From Choanephora cucurbitarum (lineage: Eukaryota; Mucoromycota; Mucoromycetes; Mucorales; Choanephoraceae): a stretch of 64,000 nt of DNA. The stretch's first letter is position 1; the number at the start of each line of letters is the position of its first letter. The notes under the pieces are model-generated. The model ran no database searches and had not been told where the DNA came from. It saw nothing but the letters and a program-made list of their open reading frames with translations. The DNA is taken from assembly GCA_025331435.1 (NCBI GenBank), contig JAIWNI010000076.1, forward strand, positions 62,001 to 126,000, written 5' to 3'. The translations under genes were made by a program, and so were the position numbers. Below are positions 33,147 to 43,258 of the stretch, piece by piece.

Positions 33147-33638
33147 TAGGTTTCATCTAGGTGGTACCAAAAATTTTATGTCTTGTTCTTTTTTCCTGCA
33201 TTTGTTGAACCTCTCGCGTTAAATCGAAGAGAATTCTACTGCTTTTTTTTATGCATGACAAGATATCAAGTCTTTTTCTCAAAATATGTCATATTGTTCT
33301 TTAACGTGATTTTGGACGATAAGCATCAATATAGAAGTTTCGATATTGCTGATAATCGACAACAGATTCGAGAGTACATATATATATATTTCTTGCTAGC
33401 CTTCAAGTATGAAAGACTACATAAGAGCAAACTTTGCTCTCTCTAAAACACCAAGAAAGCAAGTATCTGACGTACATTTGAAGGGGGTTCTTGATTTTTA
33501 TAGGGTTACCCCGGAGTGAATTAAAAATTACAATTTCAAATGTCTTAATTAGTCCCGCCATAAATACTCAACAGAGCAAACCCTATTTTTCTCTTTTTAT
33601 CTCTCTTCTTTTTTTTTTATACTTTAAACTAAAAAAAG
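33147..33638. other. Intergenic region between DIRS copy 1 and IDH1
   Basis: 492 bp forming the whole remaining upstream region of IDH1. It ends in a CT/T-rich leader and a poly-A string before the ATG. No gene. Confidence 0.4.
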
Positions 33639-35192
33639 ATGCTTCTTAAGGCTGTCGCTAGACCTACTGTTGTTAACAGCGCCAAAAAGGTTTAAGATCG
33701 CGCTAAACATATCGTGCAGTCATTTCTTTATATAACTAATAAGAAATATTTTTATAGGCTGCCATTCGTTCTTTTGCTTCTATTCCTACTGCCGCTGCTG
33801 CCGAGCAAAAGTCTGTAAGTTCTTGTTGTCGCTTTTGTTGTTTTCTAAGAAAATCAATGTCAAAAGACGTAAGACTAAATTTGTTTTGTAAAGGTCTTCC
33901 CTAAGAAGTATGGAGGAAAGTACACTGTCACTCTTATCCCTGGTGACGGTATTGGTCAAGAACTTGCTGCTTCTGTTAAGGATGTTTTCAAGGCTGCCAG
34001 TGTCCCTGTTGAATTTGAACAATATGATGTTTCCGGTATTACTTCTACCGATGATGAATTATTCCAAGAGTCTATTGCTTCTCTTCGTCGTAACAAGGTT
34101 GGTCTTAAGGGTACTCTCTTCACCCCTACCTCTCGCTTTGGCCACAAATCTTTCAACGTCACCATGCGTAAGGATCTTGATATGTACGCTTCCCTCTCCC
34201 TCTGTAAGAACGTTCCTGGTGTTGAATCTCGTTTGAGTGATGTTGATATTGCCATTATTCGTGAAAACACTGAAGGTGAATATTCTGGTTTGGAACATCA
34301 AGTAAGTTACATGGAAAGCAAAAGAGAAAAAGAAAACAGCAAAAGTGAAGAATGTGTATGACTTATCACTATATGCGTTAGTCTGTTCCTGGTGTTGTTG
34401 AATCTCTCAAGATCATCACTCGCGCCAAGACTGAACGTATCGCTCGTTTTGCCTTCGATTTTGCTGTCAAGAACAACCGTAAGAAGGTCACTATCATTCA
34501 CAAGGCCAACATCATGTAAGGCGGATTCAAGTAGAGAAAATCAACAAACAACTAATTGTTATTTTTATCAAAAAAAGGAAATTGGCTGATGGTCTCTTTT
34601 TGCGTACTTGTCGCGAAGTTGCCAAGGAATATGCTCACCACGACATTCAAGTCAACGATATGATCGTTGATAACACTGCTATGCAACTTGTTTCCCGTCC
34701 TCAACAATTCGATGTTATGGTCATGCCTAACTTGTATGGTAACATTGTCTCTAATGTTGTAAGTATATTGAATGCTTTCTATATGAATATTTGTACTCAA
34801 TCTATCTTGTAAAAAAAGGGTGCTGGTTTGATCGGTAGTCCTGGTTTGATTCCTGGTTGTAACATCGGTCGTGAATATGCTATGTTCGAACCTGTAAGTG
34901 GGATTGTTGTTGGTTTGCTAAAAAAAAACTAATCTTTAACATTGTACCTATGAATTGCTGGTAGGGATGTCGTCATGTTGCTCTTGATATCCAAAACCAA
35001 AACTCAGCCAACCCTACTGCCATGCTTTTGTCTTCAGTCATGATGTTGAGACACTTGAACTTGGATGAACACGCCAACAGAATTTCTTCTGCTGTTTACG
35101 AAACTATTGGCACAAATGCTGCTAAGACTGTTGATATTGGTGGTACAAGCACCCTTAAGGAATTTACAAATGCTGTCATTTCCAAGTTGTAA
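33639..35192 (+). CDS. IDH1: NAD-isocitrate dehydrogenase subunit 1, mitochondrial
   Basis: Seven exons: 33639-33689, 33758-33814, 33894-34301, 34382-34515, 34578-34758, 34819-34893, 34965-35192, giving 377 aa (yeast Idh1 360). The protein is one subunit of the mitochondrial octamer that converts isocitrate to 2-oxoglutarate in the TCA cycle. [17 protein letters not shown] followed by AAIRSFAS is a mitochondrial presequence. Family motifs are [54 protein letters not shown] and [16 protein letters not shown]. The lines [18 protein letters not shown] and [20 protein letters not shown] match the regulatory IDH1 type rather than the catalytic IDH2. Codon use is strongly biased toward C/T-ending codons compared with its neighbours, which suggests high expression. 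The DIRS element ends only 492 bp upstream. Confidence 0.95.
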
Positions 35193-35382
35193 AATGGATA
35201 TTTTTCTCTCACCCTCAAAAAAGAAATCTGATATCTCCTCTATTTTATTAAATTGCCGCCCTAAAGATGCAAAAAGCAGAAGTATATGTAGTATACAGCC
35301 TTTTGTAGTTGTTAATTAGAGCCTTTTATTCGTTTTCTTTCTTTCTATTCCAGTAGACAAAAAGGATTTATCAAAGCAAAAT

Positions 35383-35718
35383 TTAGTATACCCAGTAACT
35401 GTGTGATGATGCATTGTTTGTGTGACAAGAATCGTTATCAGATTCGTTGTCTGAATCAATGAGTTCTGGGAAGGAAACATAACTTCTTTGAAATTCGGAT
35501 GGTTGGTCACGACAGAGATTGCTGTTTGAATTTTTTGAGAAATGTTGGTTGCTATTTTCATCACCCACTGAATTTCTTTTCCTAAACACGACCTCTTTAA
35601 TAAAATCTGCACAGACTTCCGACCAATGGTAATGACGGTTGGTTTTGTTGCCAGTAGTTATTGTCATATCTTGCCCCCTTAATGCTAGTCCAAAGCGGTT
35701 CTTTTTTGGTATAAGCAT
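35383..35718 (-). CDS. Hypothetical small protein, 111 aa
   Basis: An intronless frame starting MLIPKKNRFGLALRGQDM. The N-terminal half is basic with HYHWSEVCADFIKEVVFRK. The C-terminal half is Ser/Asn-rich and acidic (ELIDSDNESDNDS). No family recognised. It is convergent with IDH1, 190 bp beyond its stop. Length and composition favour a real or recently real gene, but chance cannot be excluded. Confidence 0.35.
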   Translation of the reverse strand: MLIPKKNRFGLALRGQDMTITTGNKTNRHYHWSEVCADFIKEVVFRKRNSVGDENSNQHFSKNSNSNLCRDQPSEFQRSYVSFPELIDSDNESDNDSCHTNNASSHSYWVY

Positions 35719-36436
35719 TTAGCGGTATGTAGAGAAAAAAAGGAGTGGGATGAGGTGAAATTATGACTATTACAAGAAAAAATTAAAGGAACGGAAATGA
35801 GAGAGAAAGAAAGAAGGAAGGAGAGTAAATGTTGCTTTGAAGGATGTATCTAATATACAGCAAAGCAAGATACTGTGTGTTATCTATACCTCTTTAAATG
35901 AAAAGAATGGAATGAGGCTAGGAACGAGTGCGAGTGAATTGTAAAATAAGAGAGAGCGAGAGGGAGGGAGAAAGAGAGAGAAAGAGAGGGAAAGGAGAGG
36001 GAAAAAGTAAGCTCAAATTTTGATATATATACAAAAAACCTTTTTTTTTATAACTTCTAAATATGTGTTTATCAAAATACAGTGTTTCCAGTCTCAGTTG
36101 GTACACTCTACCAAAAATATTCATTGGTTTTTTAAAACTCATTTGGTCAGCCCTTAAAAAACCATTTGACTTTACAATTTCTTTCCTTTACATTCGTTCC
36201 GCTTAAAACCAATAATAGATCGCAGAAAAGTCAGTCAAAAGTAACTTAAGCTTTGACCTAGCTTTAGCCGAAAAGTCTAATGTAGACATGACCAAAGTGA
36301 AGCCCACAGAAGAAGCACTATATATAGCAAGTACTCAGAAATGTATTCGGCTTTTTTTTTCTTTTTTCAAAAGAGAGAAAGATGCGAAGCCTAAAGAGGC
36401 TGCTGCTTCTACCAACGTAAATTAGCATACTGCACG
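35719..36436. other. Intergenic region with a purine tract
   Basis: No gene. It contains a GA-rich run of about 60 bases at 35948-36007 with only one pyrimidine, and pyrimidine-rich stretches further right. Confidence 0.45.
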
Positions 36437-36678
36437 AAAATGAGAAAAAGCGACAAGAGAAAGGCCCTGAAGAGCTCGCATATATACTATTACGAATAAA
36501 GCTTCTCAAATACATTGAGAAGTGAGAGTCCAAAACTACAAAAGTCAGAAAAAAAATCACCTTCCATGTGGCAGCAACAAACGAGATGCTTTTTCATGCT
36601 GTCTTTCTTTGGCATAAGGTCAGTCTGCATCTTCCTCTACGCTGTCTTTTTGTTTTTGGAAACTCGAAAGCGTCGCAA
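36437..36678. repeat. Left arm of a large perfect inverted repeat
   Basis: 242 bp whose reverse complement is found at 38293-38520. The arms are identical except that this one has 14 extra bases (ATCTTCCTCTACGC near 36629-36642). It includes a short hairpin of its own, CTTCTCAAATACATTGAGAAG. No gene product is recognised in either strand. Confidence 0.9.
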
Positions 36679-37585
36679 AGATTTGACTTTGATAAAGTTT
36701 TGCTTTTCTTTACCTTCTTACATAAACTATCCTATCTGACATGTCCATCAGTTGCGACAATATAGAGAGTTTGACTATAACATGCCTTATAATAAGTAAT
36801 AACATATGAAGAAGCATTGAAAACAACTACAAATATAGCATACATAATTACTGCAACAACAAACGACCACATATGGCAATTGTATTTATGACCTAGTTTA
36901 AAATCATCATAACATTCGCTAACATAAATGCACTTGTGAAATTCAGAATGATTGAAGTTCCTCTTCTCATTACTCTGAAGACTTTTCTTTTATACTCTGA
37001 ATGAGCCCAACAAAATTGTATGACCAGTCTCAAAGTGTTTATGTATGTTTCTCCTATGACATGTTCTTCCATTCATATCGAACTATCTCACAGTTTACAT
37101 GCTCTACTGTGAGCTACACAATAAAGTCTGTGCTTCGAACTCTTAAATGGAAGGGAAAGCATTGGTTCTGATGCTTGCTACAAAGACGACTATAGAATGA
37201 CACTTGTACTTTGGATAAACCCTATTAATCAGAATTTACACAAAAAGCAGGGTATATTATAACGAAAGTATAACATTAGAAGACAAATAAGCTGTGGAGA
37301 AGAGTAATCTGCATGAGGCTAAAAGCTGATCTTTGGGTGATATTTCTAATGGTATCTTGAGAATTCTTAATGTTTTCGAATGTAAATTATCAGTGGATTT
37401 ACGAGATGGTGCATTCATAACATATTGAAGCTAATGGAGACCACTTCCGAAAGAAGAATGAATTAAACAGGACAAAAAAAATGCTGCCCATCTCCTTCAC
37501 AACTTCAAAGGCATTTTTACTAATAAGAAACGCTTTTCCATCATGTGTTTATACTTAAATTATACATATATATATCCCAAGATGG

Positions 37586-37995
37586 ATGAAAACATCATAC
37601 AACCGTGAAAGCAGCTATAGAAGATATCGTAATGCTAATGCTGAAATAGCAAGACTGTCTCAAGAAGACGAAAGAAACCAGCTATAATGCAGTTGGATGG
37701 TCTAGAAAATTAAGATATAAAAAGGACAACATAGCGTGAAAATATGTGTTAAACCTGATGGCTGGAAAGCTAAAGATAAGATCGCGGATTGAAAACATCT
37801 TTGTCAGCTCAAATTCATCGGCTTAACAAGAGATATGAAAAAGCAGTGGTGTTGATGTCTTATATAAATACAAATGAAGATAAAGCAAAAAGAAAAATTG
37901 TTGTTGGCAAAATGCAGAAACAACACATATGGCATTATATAAGAAATCGCTATAGACCGCATATCTCCTCAAAACAAAGTTATTATGTTAACTGA
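37586..37995 (+). pseudogene. Coding-like fragments in the inverted-repeat spacer
   Basis: Two short plus-strand frames have protein-like, charged composition: an ATG frame at 37586-37687 (NANAEIARLSQEDERNQL at its end) and a frame at 37789-37995 (AKRKIVVGKMQKQHIWHYIR). They are separated by stops and match no family I recognise. They could be remains of a gene once carried between the arms, such as a transposase. Confidence 0.25.
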
Positions 37996-38292
37996 CTTAG
38001 AGCTTTTAAATTTGGAAAAAAGAAAAACAGTTCATCAAAATAATCCTTTACTACGCATAAAATTTTCTTCGAAAACTCTACCTTAGCAGTGTGTGTTGTG
38101 TTTGTTTGGCATACTTGAGCAGATGATACTCAATAAAAAAAAAGATTTACAGATGGGTATTGGAAAGGTTCCATGGGATCGTCTCTTAGACAAAGACCAA
38201 GTCCTATATATTCCCTGTTCCTTTCAAAAGTTCAGCAGCACGAGTTTTGCTATATGGCTTGCATCGGAGCATATAGTTTATTTTCTTGTGAG

Positions 38293-38520
38293 TTGCGACG
38301 CTTTCGAGTTTCCAAAAACAAAAAGACAGCAGACTGACCTTATGCCAAAGAAAGACAGCATGAAAAAGCATCTCGTTTGTTGCTGCCACATGGAAGGTGA
38401 TTTTTTTTCTGACTTTTGTAGTTTTGGACTCTCACTTCTCAATGTATTTGAGAAGCTTTATTCGTAATAGTATATATGCGAGCTCTTCAGGGCCTTTCTC
38501 TTGTCGCTTTTTCTCATTTT
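38293..38520. repeat. Right arm of a large perfect inverted repeat
   Basis: 228 bp, exact reverse complement of 36437-36678 apart from the 14-bp indel. The arms are 1,614 bp apart. Beyond the perfect part, a weaker TGCA match on each side (TGCACG against TGCAGC when reversed) may mark the outer ends. The right arm stops 122 bp from the eIF2A stop codon. Confidence 0.9.
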
Positions 38521-38642
38521 GCTGCAATGTTTATCATTTGACAAAACAAAACTTTTTATATCACCTATGTCACTGCACTTTTAGCTGTCAAAAACCATCA
38601 ATATGAAAACTCCTTATTTATTTTTTTCACAAAGAGGGCTAT

Positions 38643-40729
38643 CTATTCGAGACGAAGGTTGGCGATCTCTCTTAAGACAGAAACTTCAGTAGCAACCTTC
38701 TGTTGCTGTGCAGGTGCCAACTCTTCACCCTTACCCATCTTTTCCTTCAACTCTCTAATTTGTCTCAGCTTCTTTTCCAGATTACGAATCTTCTTTTGTC
38801 TTTCTTCTACACTAGCAGGGTCTTCTTGCTTTTGCTGTTGTTTAGCGGGAGCAGGAGCATCTTTCTTACCATTCTTGTTATTCTTGGCACCAACCACTCT
38901 ACGTTGACTTGTAGGCGACTTGCCAATACCATCAAGTGCAGCAGCTCTATCAGAGAGAGAAGTAGGAGCAGCAGAACCTCTAAGATGAGGAGGTCTATAA
39001 GCGCCTGTAGGAACAGCGCTTGCTTTAGCTCCACTGCCCTTTGAAGGAAGAATCTTGATGGGATTAGGAGGAGGAGAAGTGCTACGCATAGGGTAACGAG
39101 TGGCAGGCTCGGGACGGAAGTTGATTTGATAGAGCTCGTTTACAGATTCTTCATAGATCAAAGTACCTGTATGATGCCACAGCTTGAATCCGTTATCAAC
39201 ACGAAGACGAGGTGTCAATGTAGCTGTCAAGAGGTATCGACCACAAGGAGACCATTCACAGTGAGAAGCATTGGGAGCTGCAAATGTGTTGATCTTCTTC
39301 AATGTCTTTCTGTCCCAAAGGTCAATAGTACCATTCAAGTTACCAAATCCAGCAATACAGATAGTACGTCCTTGAGGGTTGTATTTGACAAAGTTACGAG
39401 GATTGATGCCAAAGTCAAAGACAGGGACAGCACGGTGATCAAAGAGAGTAGCCTTAGAAGGCATAGAACCATAAACAACAGTGAATTCCTTTGAGTCAGG
39501 ACCCCAAGTCACATCATGAACAGGACCTTCTTTATCAAGTGGGACACGACAATCAAAGTTGCCAGCCACAGCAAGGTAATATAAGTTGGTCTCACCATAA
39601 TATGATTTGTTTGAGTTATCAACATCAGTCATAGTTAACACAAGTAGGTTGGTACCCAAATCATTCCAGTACATTGTCACTCTATCAGCCTTAAAGAAAG
39701 TCTTGCTGGACAAAGGTGCACTGAAGTTGGGGATACTGTACATACGAACAATAGCAGGAGCGCCCTATAAGCAGATACGTAAATCGTCTTTGTTTGTTTT
39801 CAACTTTGATCTGCTTTCGCTTACATTCTTTTCTGGAATAAAGATAGCAACAGCAGGTGATTTACCAGGACTCAAAGAGAACTGTACCATGCCTTCATGC
39901 TTAAGTCTGGCCCAGACAGCTTTGAGATACAAAAATTAGCATACTTTTTTCTTTTTAATTCCTGTCCACTCTGTCTTTACCTTTGCCAATGTTTTTACTC
40001 TCCCAAAATTGAACCTCATTAGTGACCATGCGGGCACAATATTTTTCGTCATCAGTCCATTGAAAGTTCCAGTTGTTTTGTGCCTTCTGAACGAAAGCAG
40101 CAATATCTTGACCTGTCTTAGCATCCCAAATGATCAAGTTGTTGTTGGCAGCACCGTTTTCGGCTTTGGCTAGGAATTATGTCGAATCGTTAGAATATGC
40201 ATCTTTCGTTTCATTTCATCCCACTCACAAGGGCGTTCCCATGTAGCCAAATAGCTGCCTTGAGGAGACAGCCAGAAGTCGATCACATTGGCTTTCTCAA
40301 TCACACAAAGTTGCTCCATTGAATTAGCATCAAACACCTTGATACTATAGATTAAATGAATATAAGTCATCTCGACATCTATCGACCTGTTCCTGTCATT
40401 TCAATTACTTTTGGTTTGTTGCATAAGCATATACATGACCATATTTGCTGTAGTGGAACATACGACTGGCAGCATCTGGCCTATTGTGAGTTAATCGCAA
40501 GTTTTCAGAAGAAAAAAAAAGAGAGGGAGAGTCAGTCAACTGTGTTAGGCTCCAGACATCATCAGCTTACTTTTCAAAGTTGCTTACAGCCTTGAATTCA
40601 GGATAACCATTCCAGATGGTCAATTCCTTTTGAGAACGAACTAAAACCAAGCCAGCAAAATGAGTGCCTCGAGATCTTCAAGAAAAATAGAAACTTACAG
40701 GAAAACTGAGTGATGGGTTGTGCTGACAT
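38643..40729 (-). CDS. Eukaryotic translation initiation factor 2A (eIF2A)
   Basis: Seven exons: 40699-40729, 40571-40640, 40409-40480, 40229-40344, 39981-40169, 39825-39919, 38643-39764, giving 564 aa (human eIF2A 585). The factor is a non-canonical initiator-tRNA and ribosome-binding protein. Residues 1 to about 400 form the WD40-type beta-propeller, with LWSPQ-like blades visible as DFWLSPQGSYLATWERP, IWDAKTGQDIAAF, FQWTDDEKYCARM, CEWSPCGRYLLTATLTPRLR and GFKLWHHTGTLIYEE. The family line YRPPHLRG follows. The C-terminus is a charged coiled coil (RQKKIRNLEKKLRQIRELKE). The start MSAQPITQFS sits in a 31-bp first exon, chosen because the join to RSQKELTIWNGYPEF is in frame. Cytosolic. Confidence 0.93.
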
Positions 40730-41850
40730 TGGGTAGAGCAAGTAACAAAAGCAGTAAAAAAAACGAACTGAAAAAATTACTTTTTTGTTTAGAAAAAGCA
40801 ATTATGCGTGACTACTTTTAAAGCAATCTACAAAGGACAAAAGCAGATGTTTTAGATGTTCCGAAGTTTTAATAAAGCTGCATTGATGGAAAATGCAATT
40901 TACGCTTTAGAACTTTTTAAGCTGTATCATCCTCTTTCCTTCGCACTGCGAGTTGCCACTCGAAAACAGAGATTTCAGCATTAGCTGCTTTGAAGCGTAA
41001 TGCCCTGATAGTAGGCATTCAAAAAGTTGTATTACTGAGTCATAGGATAAGAAATTCAGTGATTGAGCCAAGTGTCCTATTGACACTAGATGCATTCTAG
41101 AATAAGTGTTGTAGAGGGGCTTTGTTACTGGTTCCAAAGCATATCTTGGTGCTGCTTGTTGCCATGATTTTAATCTTGAGAAAGGCATAAAAGTACCTCA
41201 CCATCAGCAGTCTGTTTCTTTAGAAACAGTTCTGAACCATAAAAGTTGTCATGTTAAGGTCAAATTCATTTCAGTTTGTGATGGTGATATCAGGTGCAAC
41301 TCTTGTTATGTCGATTGCAAAGGCTTTTTCTGACATCAAGACTTACTTTGTGTTATGATAATATATGTAACCTGAAATGCCAAAGAGCATAGTATTCTTC
41401 ACGCTGCCTGTGGGTGATCTAGATCAGCAATTTGATTCCGTTAACTTATCATATCTATTTTGCCAATACAGATGATGCGTATGTAAGCAATGATGAAAAT
41501 GCTAATATCAAAAGCATTCTAGATAGACGTTTTGTTTGGGATATGTTCATGAATCGAGACCAGTTGCATGAACAAGAGTTCAGCAAAAGGTCCTAGGATT
41601 GTAGATAAAGTCTATCATGCAATACTATCTGTCTAGTGAAGGCAAAATATAGAAAGATCAAAATAACCTTACTTTTTGATTTGTTATAAATATCTCCGGA
41701 CACACAAATTGTCTGACACTACGAAGGTCTCTTTCTTTTACTTTTTATGATAAGAAATGTCTACAATTATTCTTCAGGCCTATGCTCCTGAGTTATTTTT
41801 ACTCTTTGCGCTTGAAAATTGTCTCAAGCCTGAAGTTGGCGACGATTGTT
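40730..41850. other. Intergenic region
   Basis: About 1.1 kb upstream of eIF2A and up to the edge of the outer inverted-repeat element. A 93-codon minus frame at 40907-41188 lacks any convincing feature. Nothing else recognised. Confidence 0.4.
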
Positions 41851-41948
41851 GTAACACCGATTAACTCAGAGGGGAGTAAATCGACGTTTTACTCCCCTGA
41901 ACTCACTCCCTGATAACTCCCGAGGGAGTGAGTTTTTTCACTTTCTCC
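41851..41948. repeat. Left end of outer element: palindrome cluster
   Basis: It contains a 27-bp near-perfect palindrome at 41871-41897 (GGGGAGTAAA, TCGACG, TTTACTCCCC), then CTCACTCCCT and ACTCCCGAGGGAGTGAGT, which is itself palindromic. Confidence 0.7.
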
Positions 41949-43090
41949 CTTTCGCATTGCACAGACAAATTGAGTCCTAACCTTAATTTCCAACACAAAA
42001 AGACGGATTTGGATGTTTGTATTCATTGCTTTGGCCTCAATTAGGACTCTTGTGTTCATTATAATTATCTCAATATGGTATATATTCTTCTGAATATCAA
42101 AAAAATAGCACTTTGATTGGGCTTTATGGGTTATAATGACTGGCTTTTATTTTATAGAATATATACCCCGATGGGGCTGAATGTATTATAATTGTACAGG
42201 CTTCCTAGGAGCAGGGGTACAGCTCATGGGAAAAAATTGAGCATGCCTAAAAGATGGGCCCACTCTGCAAAGCAGAAGTATTGACTTTCTATACAACCAA
42301 AAGGGAAGGAAGCAGCTAGAGACAAGTACAAGCGCTTGAATGAACAGAAAGCGATATTAGAGAAGCTCAAGACACTAAATGTATCAAAAGTAAAGTTAAT
42401 ATAAAATTCTAACAACAAAATAAATGTATAATTACCATTTTACAAGCAATAGATATGGAAGGCACTATTTATACCGTAAGGACAAACCGTCTTCAGTGTC
42501 GTCAGTACATTTTGCTTTCTGGAAATCTAATAGTTCAGCCTTATCTTCAAGCGACTAAAAATGCTGCAACAAATAAGTAAAAGTATACTATAAGATATGA
42601 TAAAAACCTACTATAATCAAGACAAAAGCATCTCCAAAGCAACTAAATGAGCATATAGTATCAAGACATAGAAAACACAGAGCTACAATGAATCAAATAT
42701 GATTAGGTACACGTATCTTATAAGGCGTATTGACTAACTCTTACATTCTAGTTATTCAGAATTTTGAAAAAAGAAGAAAGAAAATAAACAAAATCTTTGC
42801 TCTTGCTTTTTTTTTTTTTTTGAAAAGACACCTAATCTTATTTGTCCGCTCTAGCCTTAAGAAAAACTTTGGCTTGGAAAAAAAGAAGTGTTTTCCACGC
42901 TTGGGTGTTGTTCCTCAATCTGTGTTCAAAAACATATTGAGAATAGTTTTAATTGTTGCACTTTACTCTCGGTTTGTAAGAAATGTACAACATGAACATA
43001 AAACTCAGAAATCGATATCGTTTTTAGAAAGTTGAATGCCTAAACTGTTCTAACGGAAACTGAATTTGTTCTTTTTGGAAGCTTGTGCTA
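41949..43090. other. Left interior of the outer element
   Basis: AT-rich, with a short plus-strand coding relic near 42,235-42,400 (MPKRWAHSAKQKY, a stop, then AARDKYKRLNEQKAILEKL in a nearby frame) that may be the remains of a protein gene. Nothing intact. Confidence 0.35.
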
Positions 43091-43099
43091 AAAAAAAAA
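43091..43099. repeat. MULE 9-bp target-site duplication, left copy
   Basis: AAAAAAAAA directly outside the left inverted repeat, repeated at 46922-46930 outside the right one. Nine bases is the standard length for Mutator-like elements, but the run here is a homopolymer (ten As on the left), so its exact limits are ambiguous. Confidence 0.65.
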
Positions 43100-43195
43100 G
43101 ACTAAAGTTCCGCGCACCAAGGTTTCGCACCAAGGTTTTGTCAAATGCCTACGTAGGCATTTGAACAGCCAATAATATTTGAGCATTTTTGGTGC
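43100..43195. repeat. MULE left terminal inverted repeat
   Basis: 96 bp, identical to the reverse complement of 46826-46921. It holds two tandem copies of CGCACCAAGGTTT, followed by a perfect 24-bp palindrome at 43141-43164 (TCAAATGCCTAC and its complement). These are plausible transposase-binding or hairpin sites. Confidence 0.92.
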
Positions 43196-43258
43196 CTGAA
43201 GTTTTTTTTTTTTGCTTTTTCGAATTAAACCTTTTTTTCTTTCTGTTATTTTTCTATT

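Noticed and set aside
36318..36765. Short frames in the inverted-repeat arms, repeated at 38204-38606
   Set aside because: The same peptides appear twice only because the arms are identical; composition is Phe/Ser-rich and no family fits.
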